A DNA stretch of 64,000 nucleotides from JBJXGE01 sp046154185 (lineage in GTDB: Bacteria; Planctomycetota; UBA8108; UBA1146; JAJFFE01): NCBI GenBank assembly GCA_046154185.1, contig JBJXGE010000053.1, forward strand, positions 44,445-108,444, in the 5' to 3' direction. The position numbers were made by a program, and so were the translations under genes. How positions within the stretch are numbered: position 1 is the stretch's first letter; each line of letters opens with the position of its first letter. This document shows positions 33,601 through 42,900 of this stretch, piece by piece. A model generated the notes under the pieces. The model was not told the DNA's origin and did not search any database. It saw only the letters and a program-made list of their open reading frames with translations.

Positions 33601-35076
33601 TTACAATCCGACGCGGAAGACTTGCGTATCCGGTTGGAATAGGCGGTTGCGGCGGTAGGCGATCAAGAGCGCGTTGATCGCGGTGGAAGAAAATTTTGTT
33701 CCCGAGAGATCGCGGATTCTCGCGAGTGCGTCGCGCACCGGCAGTTCGCCGTCATTTTCGCCGCCGTGCGTCAGCATCGCATCGAGTTCACAGGCGAGAC
33801 CGACGAACTGCGCGTCCTCCGGAATCGCATCGCCCTTGAGTCCGTGCGGGAATCCGCTGCCGTCGTGGCGTTCGTGATGAAGCGTGATGGCCGGTGCGAC
33901 TTCGGCAAGCGCGGGGAGCTTCTCGAGAAAGTCCGTGGCGCAGCGGATCTTCCGTTGCTCGAGATTGATCGAGTTCTTGAGTTCCCCTTCACTCATACCG
34001 AGCGCGCCGAGATCGTGGAGGAGCCCAGCGATCCACAACCGCTGCGTGCGCTCGTCGGAGTAGCCAAGCGCGCGCCCCATCGCTGCGCTATAAGTCGCGA
34101 TGCGTTCGCTGCGGCCGCGATGCTCAGGCGCCCGCACTTCCGAACTGCCGGCCAAAATCTTGAGAACGCTGCGGTACAAGCGGCCCTGTTTCTCGACGAG
34201 CTCCCACATTTCAAAGGCGTTGCCGACCAACATGCCGACTGTGGTCGCGAACTCGAGATCCTCGGGCGAGAACACTTCCGACAGTTTCGAGTTGGTCGCG
34301 TAAAACGCGCCGACCGGTTGGTTCATCACCAAGAGCGGCACGCACAAGAGCGATTTGATGTTTTTGATCATCACGCTGTGGTGCGTGGCGAAGCGGTCAT
34401 CCATCATCGCGTCCGACGAGAGGATCGGCCGTTTCTCGTCGCGCACGCGCTGCAAGATGCTGCGCGAGACCATCAAGCCCTCGACTGGCCGGCGGTCGTA
34501 CGCCGCAACCAATCGAAACTCCCCGGTGTCGTCTTTGTCGAACGCAAACAAATACACGTGCTCGGCGTCGAGGGCGTGGGCCATGGCACTCGCGATCTTC
34601 GCCGTGATCTCGTCGACGTCTTCGCCGGTGCCGAGGTAGCGGGAGATTCGGTACAGGACGCGGAGGCGCGCATGCTCTTCGCCATCGGTCGGGAGCGCCG
34701 ACTCTTCGCTCGGCAACTTGATTGAGAGCGTGGAGCCCACTTGCTCGGCGGTATTGGTGAAACTGATGATGCGCGAGTCTTGCTCGCGGGCAAACTTGTC
34801 TTCAAACACGAGCACAGTGTTGCCGACTTGCACGCGGTCACCGACTCGCAGAACCCATTCATCGACGCGTTGCTCATTGACGAACGTGCCATTGCGGCTG
34901 CCGAGATCGCGCACCAAGTACATTTCCCCGACGCGAAAAATCTCGGCATGGCGACGACTCACGCCTTGATCGAGGACGGGAATCTCTTCGCTGTCGCGGC
35001 CGACAATTTTTTTCTCGACGTCGAGCGGGTAGATCTTGTTCTTGTTGTCGCCACTCAACACGCGCAGGTACGCCAT
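33601..35076 (-). CDS. FHA-GAF-HD-GYP-like signalling protein
   Basis: A 491-residue cytosolic protein. An FHA domain (about 1-95) shows KIVGRDSEEIPVLDQGVSRRHAEIF and DLGSRNGTFVN, binding phosphothreonine peptides; a Ser/Thr kinase gene is close by. A GAF domain follows (about 125-300). The C-terminal HD domain (about 320-480) has HDLGALGMSEGELK and HHERHDGSGFPHGLKGD, the HHExxDGxGYP signature of c-di-GMP phosphodiesterases with Phe replacing Tyr (GFP), and later metal-binding positions. So c-di-GMP hydrolysis is plausible but untested. ATG 35076 has AAGGAG 6 bases upstream. It lies 102 bases downstream of lolD on the same strand. Confidence 0.8.
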   Translation of the reverse strand: MAYLRVLSGDNKNKIYPLDVEKKIVGRDSEEIPVLDQGVSRRHAEIFRVGEMYLVRDLGSRNGTFVNEQRVDEWVLRVGDRVQVGNTVLVFEDKFAREQDSRIISFTNTAEQVGSTLSIKLPSEESALPTDGEEHARLRVLYRISRYLGTGEDVDEITAKIASAMAHALDAEHVYLFAFDKDDTGEFRLVAAYDRRPVEGLMVSRSILQRVRDEKRPILSSDAMMDDRFATHHSVMIKNIKSLLCVPLLVMNQPVGAFYATNSKLSEVFSPEDLEFATTVGMLVGNAFEMWELVEKQGRLYRSVLKILAGSSEVRAPEHRGRSERIATYSAAMGRALGYSDERTQRLWIAGLLHDLGALGMSEGELKNSINLEQRKIRCATDFLEKLPALAEVAPAITLHHERHDGSGFPHGLKGDAIPEDAQFVGLACELDAMLTHGGENDGELPVRDALARIRDLSGTKFSSTAINALLIAYRRNRLFQPDTQVFRVGL

Positions 35077-35178
35077 TGCAACTCCTTGGGCATCGACTCC
35101 CATCGACCGCAACACAGTGGGGGATTCTAGCGAGCGGAAGGGAAGCCGAGAAGCGGGCTCGGCGGACTGTCTCAGCGA

Positions 35179-35928
35179 TCAGATGAACTGTCCGTCGACC
35201 ATTTGCAGCGTGCGATCGGCGCGCATCGCGAGGTTTGGGTCGTGCGTCACAACGAGTATCGATGTGCCGAGCTCGCGGTTGAGCTGCTTGAAGAGATCGT
35301 GGATGACTTCGCTCGTCTTCTTGTCGAGGTTGCCGGTCGGCTCGTCGCACAGCACGAGACTCGGGGAATTCATCAGCGCGCGCGCGATGGCGACGCGTTG
35401 CCGCTCGCCTCCGGAGAGCGCGTTCGGCCGGTGGTACGCGCGGTCGATAATGCGCATGCGCTCGAGCAACTCGCGGGCGCGCGCCTCGAGCGCCGGCCGC
35501 GCCGCCCTATATTCACGGCGCGTGCGGTGAATCATGCTGGGCAACAAGACGTTTTCGAGCACATTCAGGTCCGGCAGCAGGTGGAAGAACTGAAACACAA
35601 AGCCGATCGATCGGTTGCAAAGCTGCGCACGCTCGCTGTGCGTCAGTTGCACTGCGTCGACCGCGCGCCCATCGATATGGAACAAGAGCTGCCCAGACGT
35701 CGCATGGTCGAGGAGCCCAATAATATTGAGGAGCGTGCTCTTGCCGACGCCGGAGAGTCCCATCACGGCGACGAACTCGCCGCGGCGCAGCTTGAGATCG
35801 ATGCCGCGCAAGACTTCGAGTTCGCCGCCCGGCGCGGGGTAGCTTTTCTTGAGTTGCGCGGCTTCGACGACGTACTCGGTCTTGCTCGCGACGACGTACG
35901 ATTCTTCCATCAGCAGCGGACTATTCAT
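35179..35928 (-). CDS. lolD: ABC transporter ATP-binding subunit, LolD/MacB type
   Basis: A 249-residue ATPase. Walker A GLSGVGKSTLLN, Q-loop FVFQFFHLLPDLNVLENVLL, signature LSGGERQRVAIARALMN, Walker B LVLCDEPTGNLD, and H-loop VVTHDPN are all intact. It overlaps the permease gene by 8 bases (ATG of lolD inside the end of the permease), so the two are translationally coupled. The likely job is energising lipoprotein release or export from the inner membrane, though MacB-type or other small-molecule transport cannot be excluded. No ribosome site is seen for the ATG at 35928, which fits coupling. Confidence 0.85.
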   Translation of the reverse strand: MNSPLLMEESYVVASKTEYVVEAAQLKKSYPAPGGELEVLRGIDLKLRRGEFVAVMGLSGVGKSTLLNIIGLLDHATSGQLLFHIDGRAVDAVQLTHSERAQLCNRSIGFVFQFFHLLPDLNVLENVLLPSMIHRTRREYRAARPALEARARELLERMRIIDRAYHRPNALSGGERQRVAIARALMNSPSLVLCDEPTGNLDKKTSEVIHDLFKQLNRELGTSILVVTHDPNLAMRADRTLQMVDGQFI

Positions 35929-37312
35929 GTCGGAGGGTTTTCACGGGATCTTGGCGAGCGGCCCAAACGGCTGGGATCAAACTCGCGAGGAAGCCGAGCG
36001 CGATCGTCGGCGCCAGAATTGTCGCCCAATCGAACCATCGGTAGGCGACTGGAATTTCCGTGAAGTAGTAGATGTCGGGCGGGAACAGTGAGCGACCGGT
36101 CAAATCATGGATGAAATCGTGCACGGCGTTGATATTCGAAGTGAGGAGATAACCGCACGTCACTCCGAGCACCGTCCCGAGGATACAAAGCACCATGCCC
36201 ATGCGCAGAAACATCATGACGACGCCGCGCGGCGTCGCGCCGAGTGAACGCAGCACACCCAAGTCGCGCGTCTTTTCGATGACCATGACCGTCAAAATGA
36301 GAAAGATCACGACGCCCGCGAAGGCGACGATCAACATCATCATCGCCGTGATAATCGTTTTTTCCGAGTCGACTGCCTTGAGGAGGTTGCCGCGATGTTG
36401 CTCCCAACTGCGCGCCAGCAACAACTCCGGTCTGAATGGGCCGATCCCGTTCACGTCGATTTCGCGCAGCACGGCCGGCGCGTTGGCAAAATCGTCGAGC
36501 CGAATCGAGAAGCCCGTAAAGCGCATTTTGTAGTCGTCGTCGCGCTGCTCCTCGAGCGCCAAAAAGTTTTGCGCCACCGCTATCGGCATGTAGATCGTGC
36601 TCAAGTCCTGCTCGAAGAGCTTCGTTTGAAAAACACCGACGACTAAAAAGGTCTGGCTGCGCGGCTCGCGCGTGACCGGCGACAACGTGATGAGTTCCTT
36701 GGTTTGACCCAAGGTGAAGATTCCACTCCGGAACGCCTCGATGCCAACGACGATCGGTTGCGGCGGGGGCTCGAGATCGGACGCGGGAAACTGTGGCGCA
36801 TTTTGCCAAAAAGCGGCAATGTCCTGGCGCCGTTTCAGACTGAAGATGAACTCTAGCTCTTCCGGCGAGAGGGGTTGCCGGTCAGCGGGAAACGTGTATT
36901 TGGAATCCTCGAGGAGCGCCCGGATCTCGCTACCGCGCAGCAAGTAGCGGGCGAAGTTGCTCACTTGGCTTTCGGCGATCGGATCGATGCCGCGGATAGC
37001 GCAATGGCCAACCTCGCGCGCGTCGAGGATCGCTATCCCTTCGACATAGGGCGCATACGCGGCGACGTGGGGGATCTTGGCGAGCGCTTCCTCTAGTTCG
37101 AGTTGGTGATAAAGACCCGCCGCGCCGTCGCCCGTCACCGAAATATCCGAGAGCGCGCCGCGCAGGTAGCCGCGCATCTGCTGCTTGAAGCCCTCCATCA
37201 CCGACAGCACGGGGATCAAGCAGAAGACGCCGAAAGCAACCGCGACCACGGCCGCAAGCGGCAGGAAGCGGCTCGTTAAGAGTCGCCAAGTGAGGAAGCT
37301 CCGATACTGCAA
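35921..37312 (-). CDS. FtsX-family permease, LolC/E-like
   Basis: A 463-residue ABC permease. An N-terminal helix (RFLPLAAVVAVAFGVFCLIPVL) is followed by a large periplasmic domain (about 60-290) and then an FtsX domain with helices at about 330 (IITAMMMLIVAFAGVVIFLILT), 375 (MVLCILGTVLGVTCGYLL) and 430 (WATILAPTIALGFLASLIPA), ending with the typical RQDPVKTLRHE coupling tail. Together with the overlapping ATPase it forms a LolCDE/MacB-type exporter. The start is TTG 37312 with AAGGAG 5 bases upstream, giving a normal length; the upstream open frame to 37582 has no ribosome site and odd composition. It is divergent from leucine dehydrogenase. Confidence 0.75.
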   Translation of the reverse strand: MQYRSFLTWRLLTSRFLPLAAVVAVAFGVFCLIPVLSVMEGFKQQMRGYLRGALSDISVTGDGAAGLYHQLELEEALAKIPHVAAYAPYVEGIAILDAREVGHCAIRGIDPIAESQVSNFARYLLRGSEIRALLEDSKYTFPADRQPLSPEELEFIFSLKRRQDIAAFWQNAPQFPASDLEPPPQPIVVGIEAFRSGIFTLGQTKELITLSPVTREPRSQTFLVVGVFQTKLFEQDLSTIYMPIAVAQNFLALEEQRDDDYKMRFTGFSIRLDDFANAPAVLREIDVNGIGPFRPELLLARSWEQHRGNLLKAVDSEKTIITAMMMLIVAFAGVVIFLILTVMVIEKTRDLGVLRSLGATPRGVVMMFLRMGMVLCILGTVLGVTCGYLLTSNINAVHDFIHDLTGRSLFPPDIYYFTEIPVAYRWFDWATILAPTIALGFLASLIPAVWAARQDPVKTLRHE

Positions 37313-37576
37313 ACCTGCTCCTTGAGAAGTCACACCGCGACACACCGCAAGAACCGCCAGAACCGCGCACGCCGAGCGCGTAAGCCCGGGATCTTCACAG
37401 AGAACGCGCGACTTGCAAGAGCGTGGCCACGTCGCAGCGCCCGGGCGCCGCGCAAGTCGCCGCGAACCGCGTCGCACTCCCGCGCTGGCCTCGACCTCGA
37501 CTCGAGAATCCATAGAATGCGCACGCCTCAGAGTTCGACTTCTACTTTTGCCGATCGACCAACCGATGGAGCCAGA

Positions 37577-38650
37577 ATGCAATACACCGAGTTACCTGTG
37601 CCAGGCTACGAGAAAGTCGTGAAGGCCCATGACCCGGTTTCGGGTCTGCGCGCCGTGATTGCCGTTCATAGTGTGAAGCTCGGACCGGCGCTCGGCGGCT
37701 TGCGCATGTGGCCGTATCAAACCGAGCAAGATGCGATCACCGACGCGCTGCGCTTGAGTCGCGGCATGACCTACAAGAGCGCTGTTGCGAACACCGGGCT
37801 CGGCGGCGGCAAGTCCGTCATCATCGGCGACTCGAAGAAGGACAAGACCGAGGCGCTTTTTCGCGCCATGGGCCGCTTCATCGATAGCCTCGGTGGGCTC
37901 TACACGACCGCCGAAGATGTTGGCGTCGGCATTCGCGAGCTCGAGTGGATTCGCGCGGAGACGCGCTATGTCACCGGGCTGTCGCGCGAGTCGGGGTCGA
38001 GCGGAAACCCGTCGCCCTTTACGGCGCGCGGCGTGATGCGCGGCTTGCGCGCTTGTGCGGAAGAAGCGTACGGGACAAGTCGACTCGATGGATTTCATTA
38101 CGCAGTTCAAGGTCTCGGCCATGTCGGGCTCGAAGTGGCGCGCGGCCTTTCGATACTCGGCGCTTTCGTCACGGTCGCCGACATCAACCAGGACTCGCTT
38201 GCGGCGATCAGCTCGATGCCCGGCGTGGAAGTCGTCGAACCCGAAGCGATCTACGACGCGAAATGCGATTTCTTCGTGCCGTGCGCGCTCGGAGCCGTGC
38301 TGAATGACAAGACGATTCCGCGCTTGCGCTGCCGTGTGGTGGCGGGCGCCGCCAACAATCAATTGTTGGAAGATCGGCATGCGGACGCGTTACAAGCGCG
38401 AGGAATCCTCTACGCGCCCGACTACGTGATCAACGCCGGCGGAATCATCAATGTGTCGCTCGAACTCGCACCGGGCGGTTACCAAGAGCGCGCGGCGGTG
38501 TTGAAGATCGAAAACATTTACACGGCGCTCAAAGAAGTGTTCGCGATGGCGCGGCGCGAGGGCATCAATCCGGCGAAGGCTGCGGATCGCGTTGCCGAGC
38601 AGCGACTCAAGGACGCTCAGATGACGCGCGGCTTCGCGCCATCTGTTTGA
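37577..38650 (+). CDS. ldh: Leucine dehydrogenase (Glu/Leu/Phe/Val dehydrogenase family)
   Basis: A 357-residue NAD-dependent amino-acid dehydrogenase that would deaminate leucine/valine to the 2-oxoacid. The catalytic lysines K67 (RGMTYKSA) and K79 (NTGLGGGKSVI) fall within one residue of the known numbering of Bacillus LeuDH (K68, K80). LGPALGGLRMWPY, then AVQGLGHVGLEVARGLS (the NAD-binding GxGxxG) and PCALGAVLND complete the family pattern. GGAG lies 6 bases upstream of ATG 37577. The branched-chain oxoacids it would produce are possible substrates for the E1-beta/E2/E3 genes near 59-63 kb; that link is inference. It is followed by rnpA after 7 bases. Confidence 0.85.
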   Translation: MQYTELPVPGYEKVVKAHDPVSGLRAVIAVHSVKLGPALGGLRMWPYQTEQDAITDALRLSRGMTYKSAVANTGLGGGKSVIIGDSKKDKTEALFRAMGRFIDSLGGLYTTAEDVGVGIRELEWIRAETRYVTGLSRESGSSGNPSPFTARGVMRGLRACAEEAYGTSRLDGFHYAVQGLGHVGLEVARGLSILGAFVTVADINQDSLAAISSMPGVEVVEPEAIYDAKCDFFVPCALGAVLNDKTIPRLRCRVVAGAANNQLLEDRHADALQARGILYAPDYVINAGGIINVSLELAPGGYQERAAVLKIENIYTALKEVFAMARREGINPAKAADRVAEQRLKDAQMTRGFAPSV

Positions 38651-38657
38651 TGGCGCC

Positions 38658-39047
38658 GTGACCGCTGCGCGCGAGGGCCTGCCGAAGCGAAGTCGCATCG
38701 CGAAGCGCCGGGAATTCGAGCAGGTGTTCGCAGACGGGGCGCGCGTGACGAGTCCTGAGTTGCGGCTCGTCGGTCGGCCGAATGGTCTCGACTTCGCGCG
38801 ACTTGGACTTGCGGTCGGATTGCGCGTGAGTCGGCGCGCCGTCGTGCGCAATCAAGTGAAACGGCGGCTGCGAGAAATCTTTCGCCGCCATCGAACACAT
38901 TTTCTCGCCGGCAACGACTACATCCTGGTGGCCTTCGCGCCGGCGGCCACGCTCGACTGCGCACAGTTACGTGAAGTTTTGCTGCGATTGGCGGAAAAAT
39001 ATGCGCGCCGGATCGACCGAAATCGCGACCGAAATCACCCGAACTGA
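38658..39047 (+). CDS. rnpA: Ribonuclease P protein component
   Basis: A 129-residue basic protein that assists the RNase P RNA in tRNA 5'-end maturation. The RNase P motif is RNQVKRRLREIFRRHR, preceded by LGLAVGLRVSRRAVVRN; LPKRSRIAKRREFEQVF is the N-terminal conserved helix. The start is GTG 38658. Usually rpmH lies upstream; here the upstream neighbour is leucine dehydrogenase and no ribosomal L34 gene is present in the window. The 3' end overlaps yidD by 47 bases. Confidence 0.88.
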   Translation: MTAAREGLPKRSRIAKRREFEQVFADGARVTSPELRLVGRPNGLDFARLGLAVGLRVSRRAVVRNQVKRRLREIFRRHRTHFLAGNDYILVAFAPAATLDCAQLREVLLRLAEKYARRIDRNRDRNHPN

Positions 39048-39342
39048 CGCGACGACTAACTCGGTACATCCGGCACGCCGGTCGATCGCCGTCCGCGCCG
39101 CATTGCTCTCGATTCGCGGCTATCAGCGCTTCCTTCGCCCGCTACTGCCACCGCTTTGCCGCTTTCAGCCGACCTGTTCGTGCTACGCGGCCGAAGCGGT
39201 CGAAGCTCACGGTTTACTTCGTGGCGGGTTTATCGCCGCGCGCCGACTCGTGCGCTGCCAACCGTTCAGTCGCGGCGGCTACGATCCGATTCCTCAACGT
39301 GAAGAAGCTGTGCGCAGCGACGATAATCGCTCCGCGCCCTGA
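39001..39342 (+). CDS. yidD: Membrane protein insertion efficiency factor YidD
   Basis: A 113-residue protein in a different frame from rnpA, overlapping its last 47 bases. The YidD core is LLSIRGYQRFLRPLLPP followed by CRFQPTCSCYAAEAVEAHG and RLVRCQPFSRGGYDPIP, with the three conserved cysteines. It aids YidC/Sec membrane insertion. ATG 39001 has GGAAAA just upstream. The usual downstream yidC is absent; a terminator and MerR gene follow. Confidence 0.85.
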   Translation: MRAGSTEIATEITRTDATTNSVHPARRSIAVRAALLSIRGYQRFLRPLLPPLCRFQPTCSCYAAEAVEAHGLLRGGFIAARRLVRCQPFSRGGYDPIPQREEAVRSDDNRSAP

Positions 39343-39343
39343 A

Positions 39344-39366
39344 AAGCGGCGAACTTCGCCGTTTCT
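39344..39366 (+). terminator. Rho-independent terminator after yidD
   Basis: CGGCGAA (39347-39353) and TTCGCCG (39355-39361) form a stem extended by AAG pairing with TTT through 39344-39364, followed by TTTCTC. It begins two bases after the yidD stop. A good intrinsic terminator for the ldh-rnpA-yidD unit. Confidence 0.7.
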
Positions 39367-39394
39367 CAAGTTTGGGCTCCGCCCTCCCTCCTTG

Positions 39395-39424
39395 TTGACC
39401 GATTTACATTATGTAAAATGTAAA
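39395..39424 (+). promoter_or_regulatory. MerR-style promoter with dyad in the spacer
   Basis: TTGACC (39395-39400) is a good -35 box. The perfect dyad TTTACAT-T-ATGTAAA (39403-39417) follows, and a further ATGTAAA (39418-39424) supplies TGTAAA as a weak -10, 18 bp from the -35. An operator lying between -35 and -10 with a long spacer is the classic MerR layout, and a MerR gene starts at 39509. The AT-rich motif stands out in GC-rich DNA. Confidence 0.5.
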
Positions 39425-39508
39425 CCACATTACCGCCTGCCCTGACTCGAGACGAACGCTGCGTTCTCGATCGCCAGGAACCAAGGAAGGCGGCAAGGAG
39501 TCGACCGC

Positions 39509-39859
39509 ATGCCCAAAGGCCAACCGGCCGAGGCGCATCGACGGAGAGTCTCGGCGGGCGCACCGCCGCGCGACACCGTTCGTGAGGCTGTTCTTCCGCC
39601 CCGCAAGTTGTTCAAGATCGGCGAGGTGATGCTGCATTCCGGCATCTCCCGTCAGACGCTACACAATTACACGATGCTCGGACTCATCACAGAAGAGGCG
39701 CGCACGCCGTCGGGGCATCGCCTCTACGGCGAAGACGTATTTGCTCAGCTGGCACGCATCGACCAGCTGAAAAAGCACATGAGCCTCAAGAAAGTGCGAT
39801 CGCTTCTCGAGCACGAAGCCGGCGCAAAGCCGGAGAGTGCCGCGGGCGGTGCATCGTGA
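39509..39859 (+). CDS. MerR-family transcriptional regulator
   Basis: A 116-residue regulator. After a basic N-terminal extension (about 30 residues) the MerR helix-turn-helix reads FKIGEVMLHSGISRQTLHNY and continues TMLGLITEEARTPSGHRLYG; the wing and dimer helix (AQLARIDQLKKHMSLKK) follow. No effector-binding domain or cysteine triad is seen, so it may sense its signal by protein contact or a short C-terminal tail. AAGGAG lies 8 bases before ATG 39509. A dyad at 39403 in its own promoter suggests autoregulation. The next gene begins 56 bases after it on the same strand and could be its target. Confidence 0.85.
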   Translation: MPKGQPAEAHRRRVSAGAPPRDTVREAVLPPRKLFKIGEVMLHSGISRQTLHNYTMLGLITEEARTPSGHRLYGEDVFAQLARIDQLKKHMSLKKVRSLLEHEAGAKPESAAGGAS

Positions 39860-39914
39860 AACGACGCATTGAGCGCCAGCGCCGCGCGTTGTCGCACCGA
39901 GAGGGAGCACGCGC

Positions 39915-42900
39915 TTGAACAAGAACTACTTGTTGATCGCGGTCGGCGCGATTCCGATCGTCGCGTTGCTTGTACTGCTTGTTCTGCCATCACCGGCGCG
40001 CTCGAAGTCCGAACCCGCGGACGCGTCGCGGGCGCACTTGGCGGAGACGGCGGTCGCCGCCATTCAGCGCGCGGATCTTGCGGATGCCGAACGACTCGTC
40101 GGACCGAACGCCGCCGAACCGGTCGCTCGCGATGCCATGGGTGCCGACGAGCGCGATCGGCTGCTGGACGCGCTGGCCGCTGAGAATCGCCGCAATCCGA
40201 CGCGCCAAGGTCTCAAACTCTACGGTTCCATTTTGGCGGACGGCGTGCGCCGTGACGTGCCGTGTCGCGCATTTGCGACCCACGTGCGCCGCCTGCGTCA
40301 GCAAGCGCTCACGCTCGGCGAGAAGGATGACCTGTTCAAGGATGTCGCGCTCGAGTTGTTTGAGCTCAAGAGTATCGTCGACTACGACCCGTCCGTGCGC
40401 GCCGACGTCATCGACTACTTCCTGCTGTTCGGCGATCACCCGCGCGAGGAAGCGGTGAGCCGCGCGAATCTCGCGCGCGCGCTCGAGCATGTGCAGTTTG
40501 CGCTCGCCGAGAATCGCCGCGCGCCGCCGGAAGATGCGGAACGACGTTTTCATCCCTGGCGCGCGCTGGCGCGCATCGCGGGCCAAAGTCAGCAACCCGA
40601 AGCGCTACGGCTCTGCAAGCACTTCTTAGGTCTCCTCGCCACTGAAGCGCCGGATGATGTCACCGCCTTCAACGCGTGGTATCGCGAAGCGACGGGCTTG
40701 CGGACCGAGCCCGACTGGATCGGCCCCGCCGATGCCGCCGAGTATTTTCGTTTCGAGCCGCGAGTCGCTCTGCAATTGCGCAACTGGCTACTTGGCCTTG
40801 TGCGCTACTACGCGCCCGGCCGCGGTCTCGATCGCGGCTCGACGCTGCTCGCGCGTGCAGTCGCCATCAATAGTCACGATCCGTTCCTGGAAGCGCGCGT
40901 TCGACTCGATCTCGGTCAATCGTTGCGCATTGAGGCCAACCGCCGCGCCGCGCTTTTGCGCGACGAGTCAAAGCCGTTCGATCCGAATAGTCTGCGACAA
41001 CTCTACGACGTGGGTTTCGGGGCAGCCCAACTCGGCGATCGGGATGAGCTCGCCGAAGTGTTGAAACGGATCAGCGGCAATGCCGGTAACGAAGCCGTGC
41101 AGACCGTCGGGCGCTTGTTGCGTGTCGCCGACCACCTCCTCGCGGGACAAACCGACGCGACGGCGGAGATCCCGCCGCTCTTGAGCGCGCGCAACGAATT
41201 CTTGTCGCCGATCGATCGCGACGCTTGGCAGAGCGTCGCGGTCAGTGGAAATTTCCCCGAGGCGGATCTTGGTCTCGTGCTGTTCACGAGCGGGAAATTG
41301 TGGGACGAACTCGGTGAAGTGACGTGGCTCCGGCGCGCGACGGATCGCCTCCGACGCGAGATCGCGTCGCGACGCGACGATGTCTATTTGCGCTATTTGC
41401 AAGCGCTCCTCGATTATCGCGAAGGACGGTTGGTCGGCCTCCAAGATCGTCTGTTGAGCCTGCTCGACGAGGAACCAACGCGCGGGCTCGCGCGCGCGGA
41501 AATCGCCGGACTCCTCGAAGCGGTCGACACGCGCATGGAGGAACTGGAAGCGATCACCCGGCTGCGCGCGCGCGCGCGGGACGATCTCGTGCCGCAAGTG
41601 CTCGCGATGGTGCCCGACAGTTCCGCCTACACGCGAATTGCGCGGTGTCTCGACTGGCAATTGCGTGCCGACGTCGGTGGCCACGCGTTTCTCGCGAGCG
41701 CCGCCGGGCGTGAGCAATTGGCGGCGTTGGCGCTCGCCTTTGGAACGGAGAGCGGATTCGAGTTTGAGCTCGAAGAAATTTGGCTCGCGATGAAGGACGA
41801 TTTGCTACGACTCGCACGACACTATCGCGGCCTCGATCAGCTCGACGAGGCTTTGAGCACGCTCGAACTCGCGAAGAGTTTGGTGCGCGATCTGCCGGCC
41901 TATCGCTTGGAAGAGGCCCACATATTGAGTCGGCGCGCGGCGCGGTTGAACGCGGCGAACGAGGACGCCTACTCCGCGGCTTGGCAAGCGGCCGGGGTAG
42001 CGTTCAGCGATTCGGCTCGGACCGATCTCGGCGATCGCGAGTACCGCTTCGAGGCCGGCGAGGCCTTTCTCAAGGCCGGCCAGCTCGATTTGGCGAAAGT
42101 CGAGTTCGAGGAATACGACGAAGACCGCAAACGCGGCGCGGCCGGCGAAGACCGTTACTGGCGTAAGCGAATTTTTCTCGCGCGAATCTATCGGCTGACG
42201 GGCGATGCGAAGCGCGGCTTCGAGCTTGCGAAGGGTGCGCTCATCGCGCAGGGCTCGTTCGCATATCGCTACGAACTGCTGCTCGAGCGCGGATTGTGCG
42301 AGGAGCAGCTCGGCGACGATGCCGCCGCGCGTGCGTCGTTTGATGAGATTTGCGGCAATCTCGATCCGACGAGCGATCTCTATGTGTCGGCGCTCGCGCG
42401 CAAAGCGGCGATGGCGCAGCGCGCTGCGCGCGTGCGTTTGGCGGACACCAAGATTACCGACGCCGAACGGCGCAGCGTCCAGGAATCCGTACTGCCGTTG
42501 TGGGAAGAGTTAGCGGTTCGGCTCAGGTCTTCCGGCGACGATCCGCGGCTCGCCGAAGCGCTCTTCGTCGCTGGCGAAACCAGAATCGAGATCGGCGACT
42601 TCGAACGCGCGCGCGCGCATCTCGTCGAACTGTCGGCGGCGTCCAAGCGCGCGAACGCGCGCGAGCTCGACGAAGCGTCGCGTCGCCGTTGGTATCACTA
42701 CTCGGAGCTCGGGGCGTTCGCGCTGGCGGACTGTCAGTGGAGCGCGGCGTTGGTGCCCTCGGCGGCCGACTACTACTCGAAGGCCGTCAGCGCCTATCCG
42801 GATTCGGCGCTCGCGGTCTACGCTTACTACCAGCTTGGCGATTGCGCGCTCCGGGAGGGGAACAAGACCGAGGCGGTGCGCGTGTTCCGGATGGGCGAAC

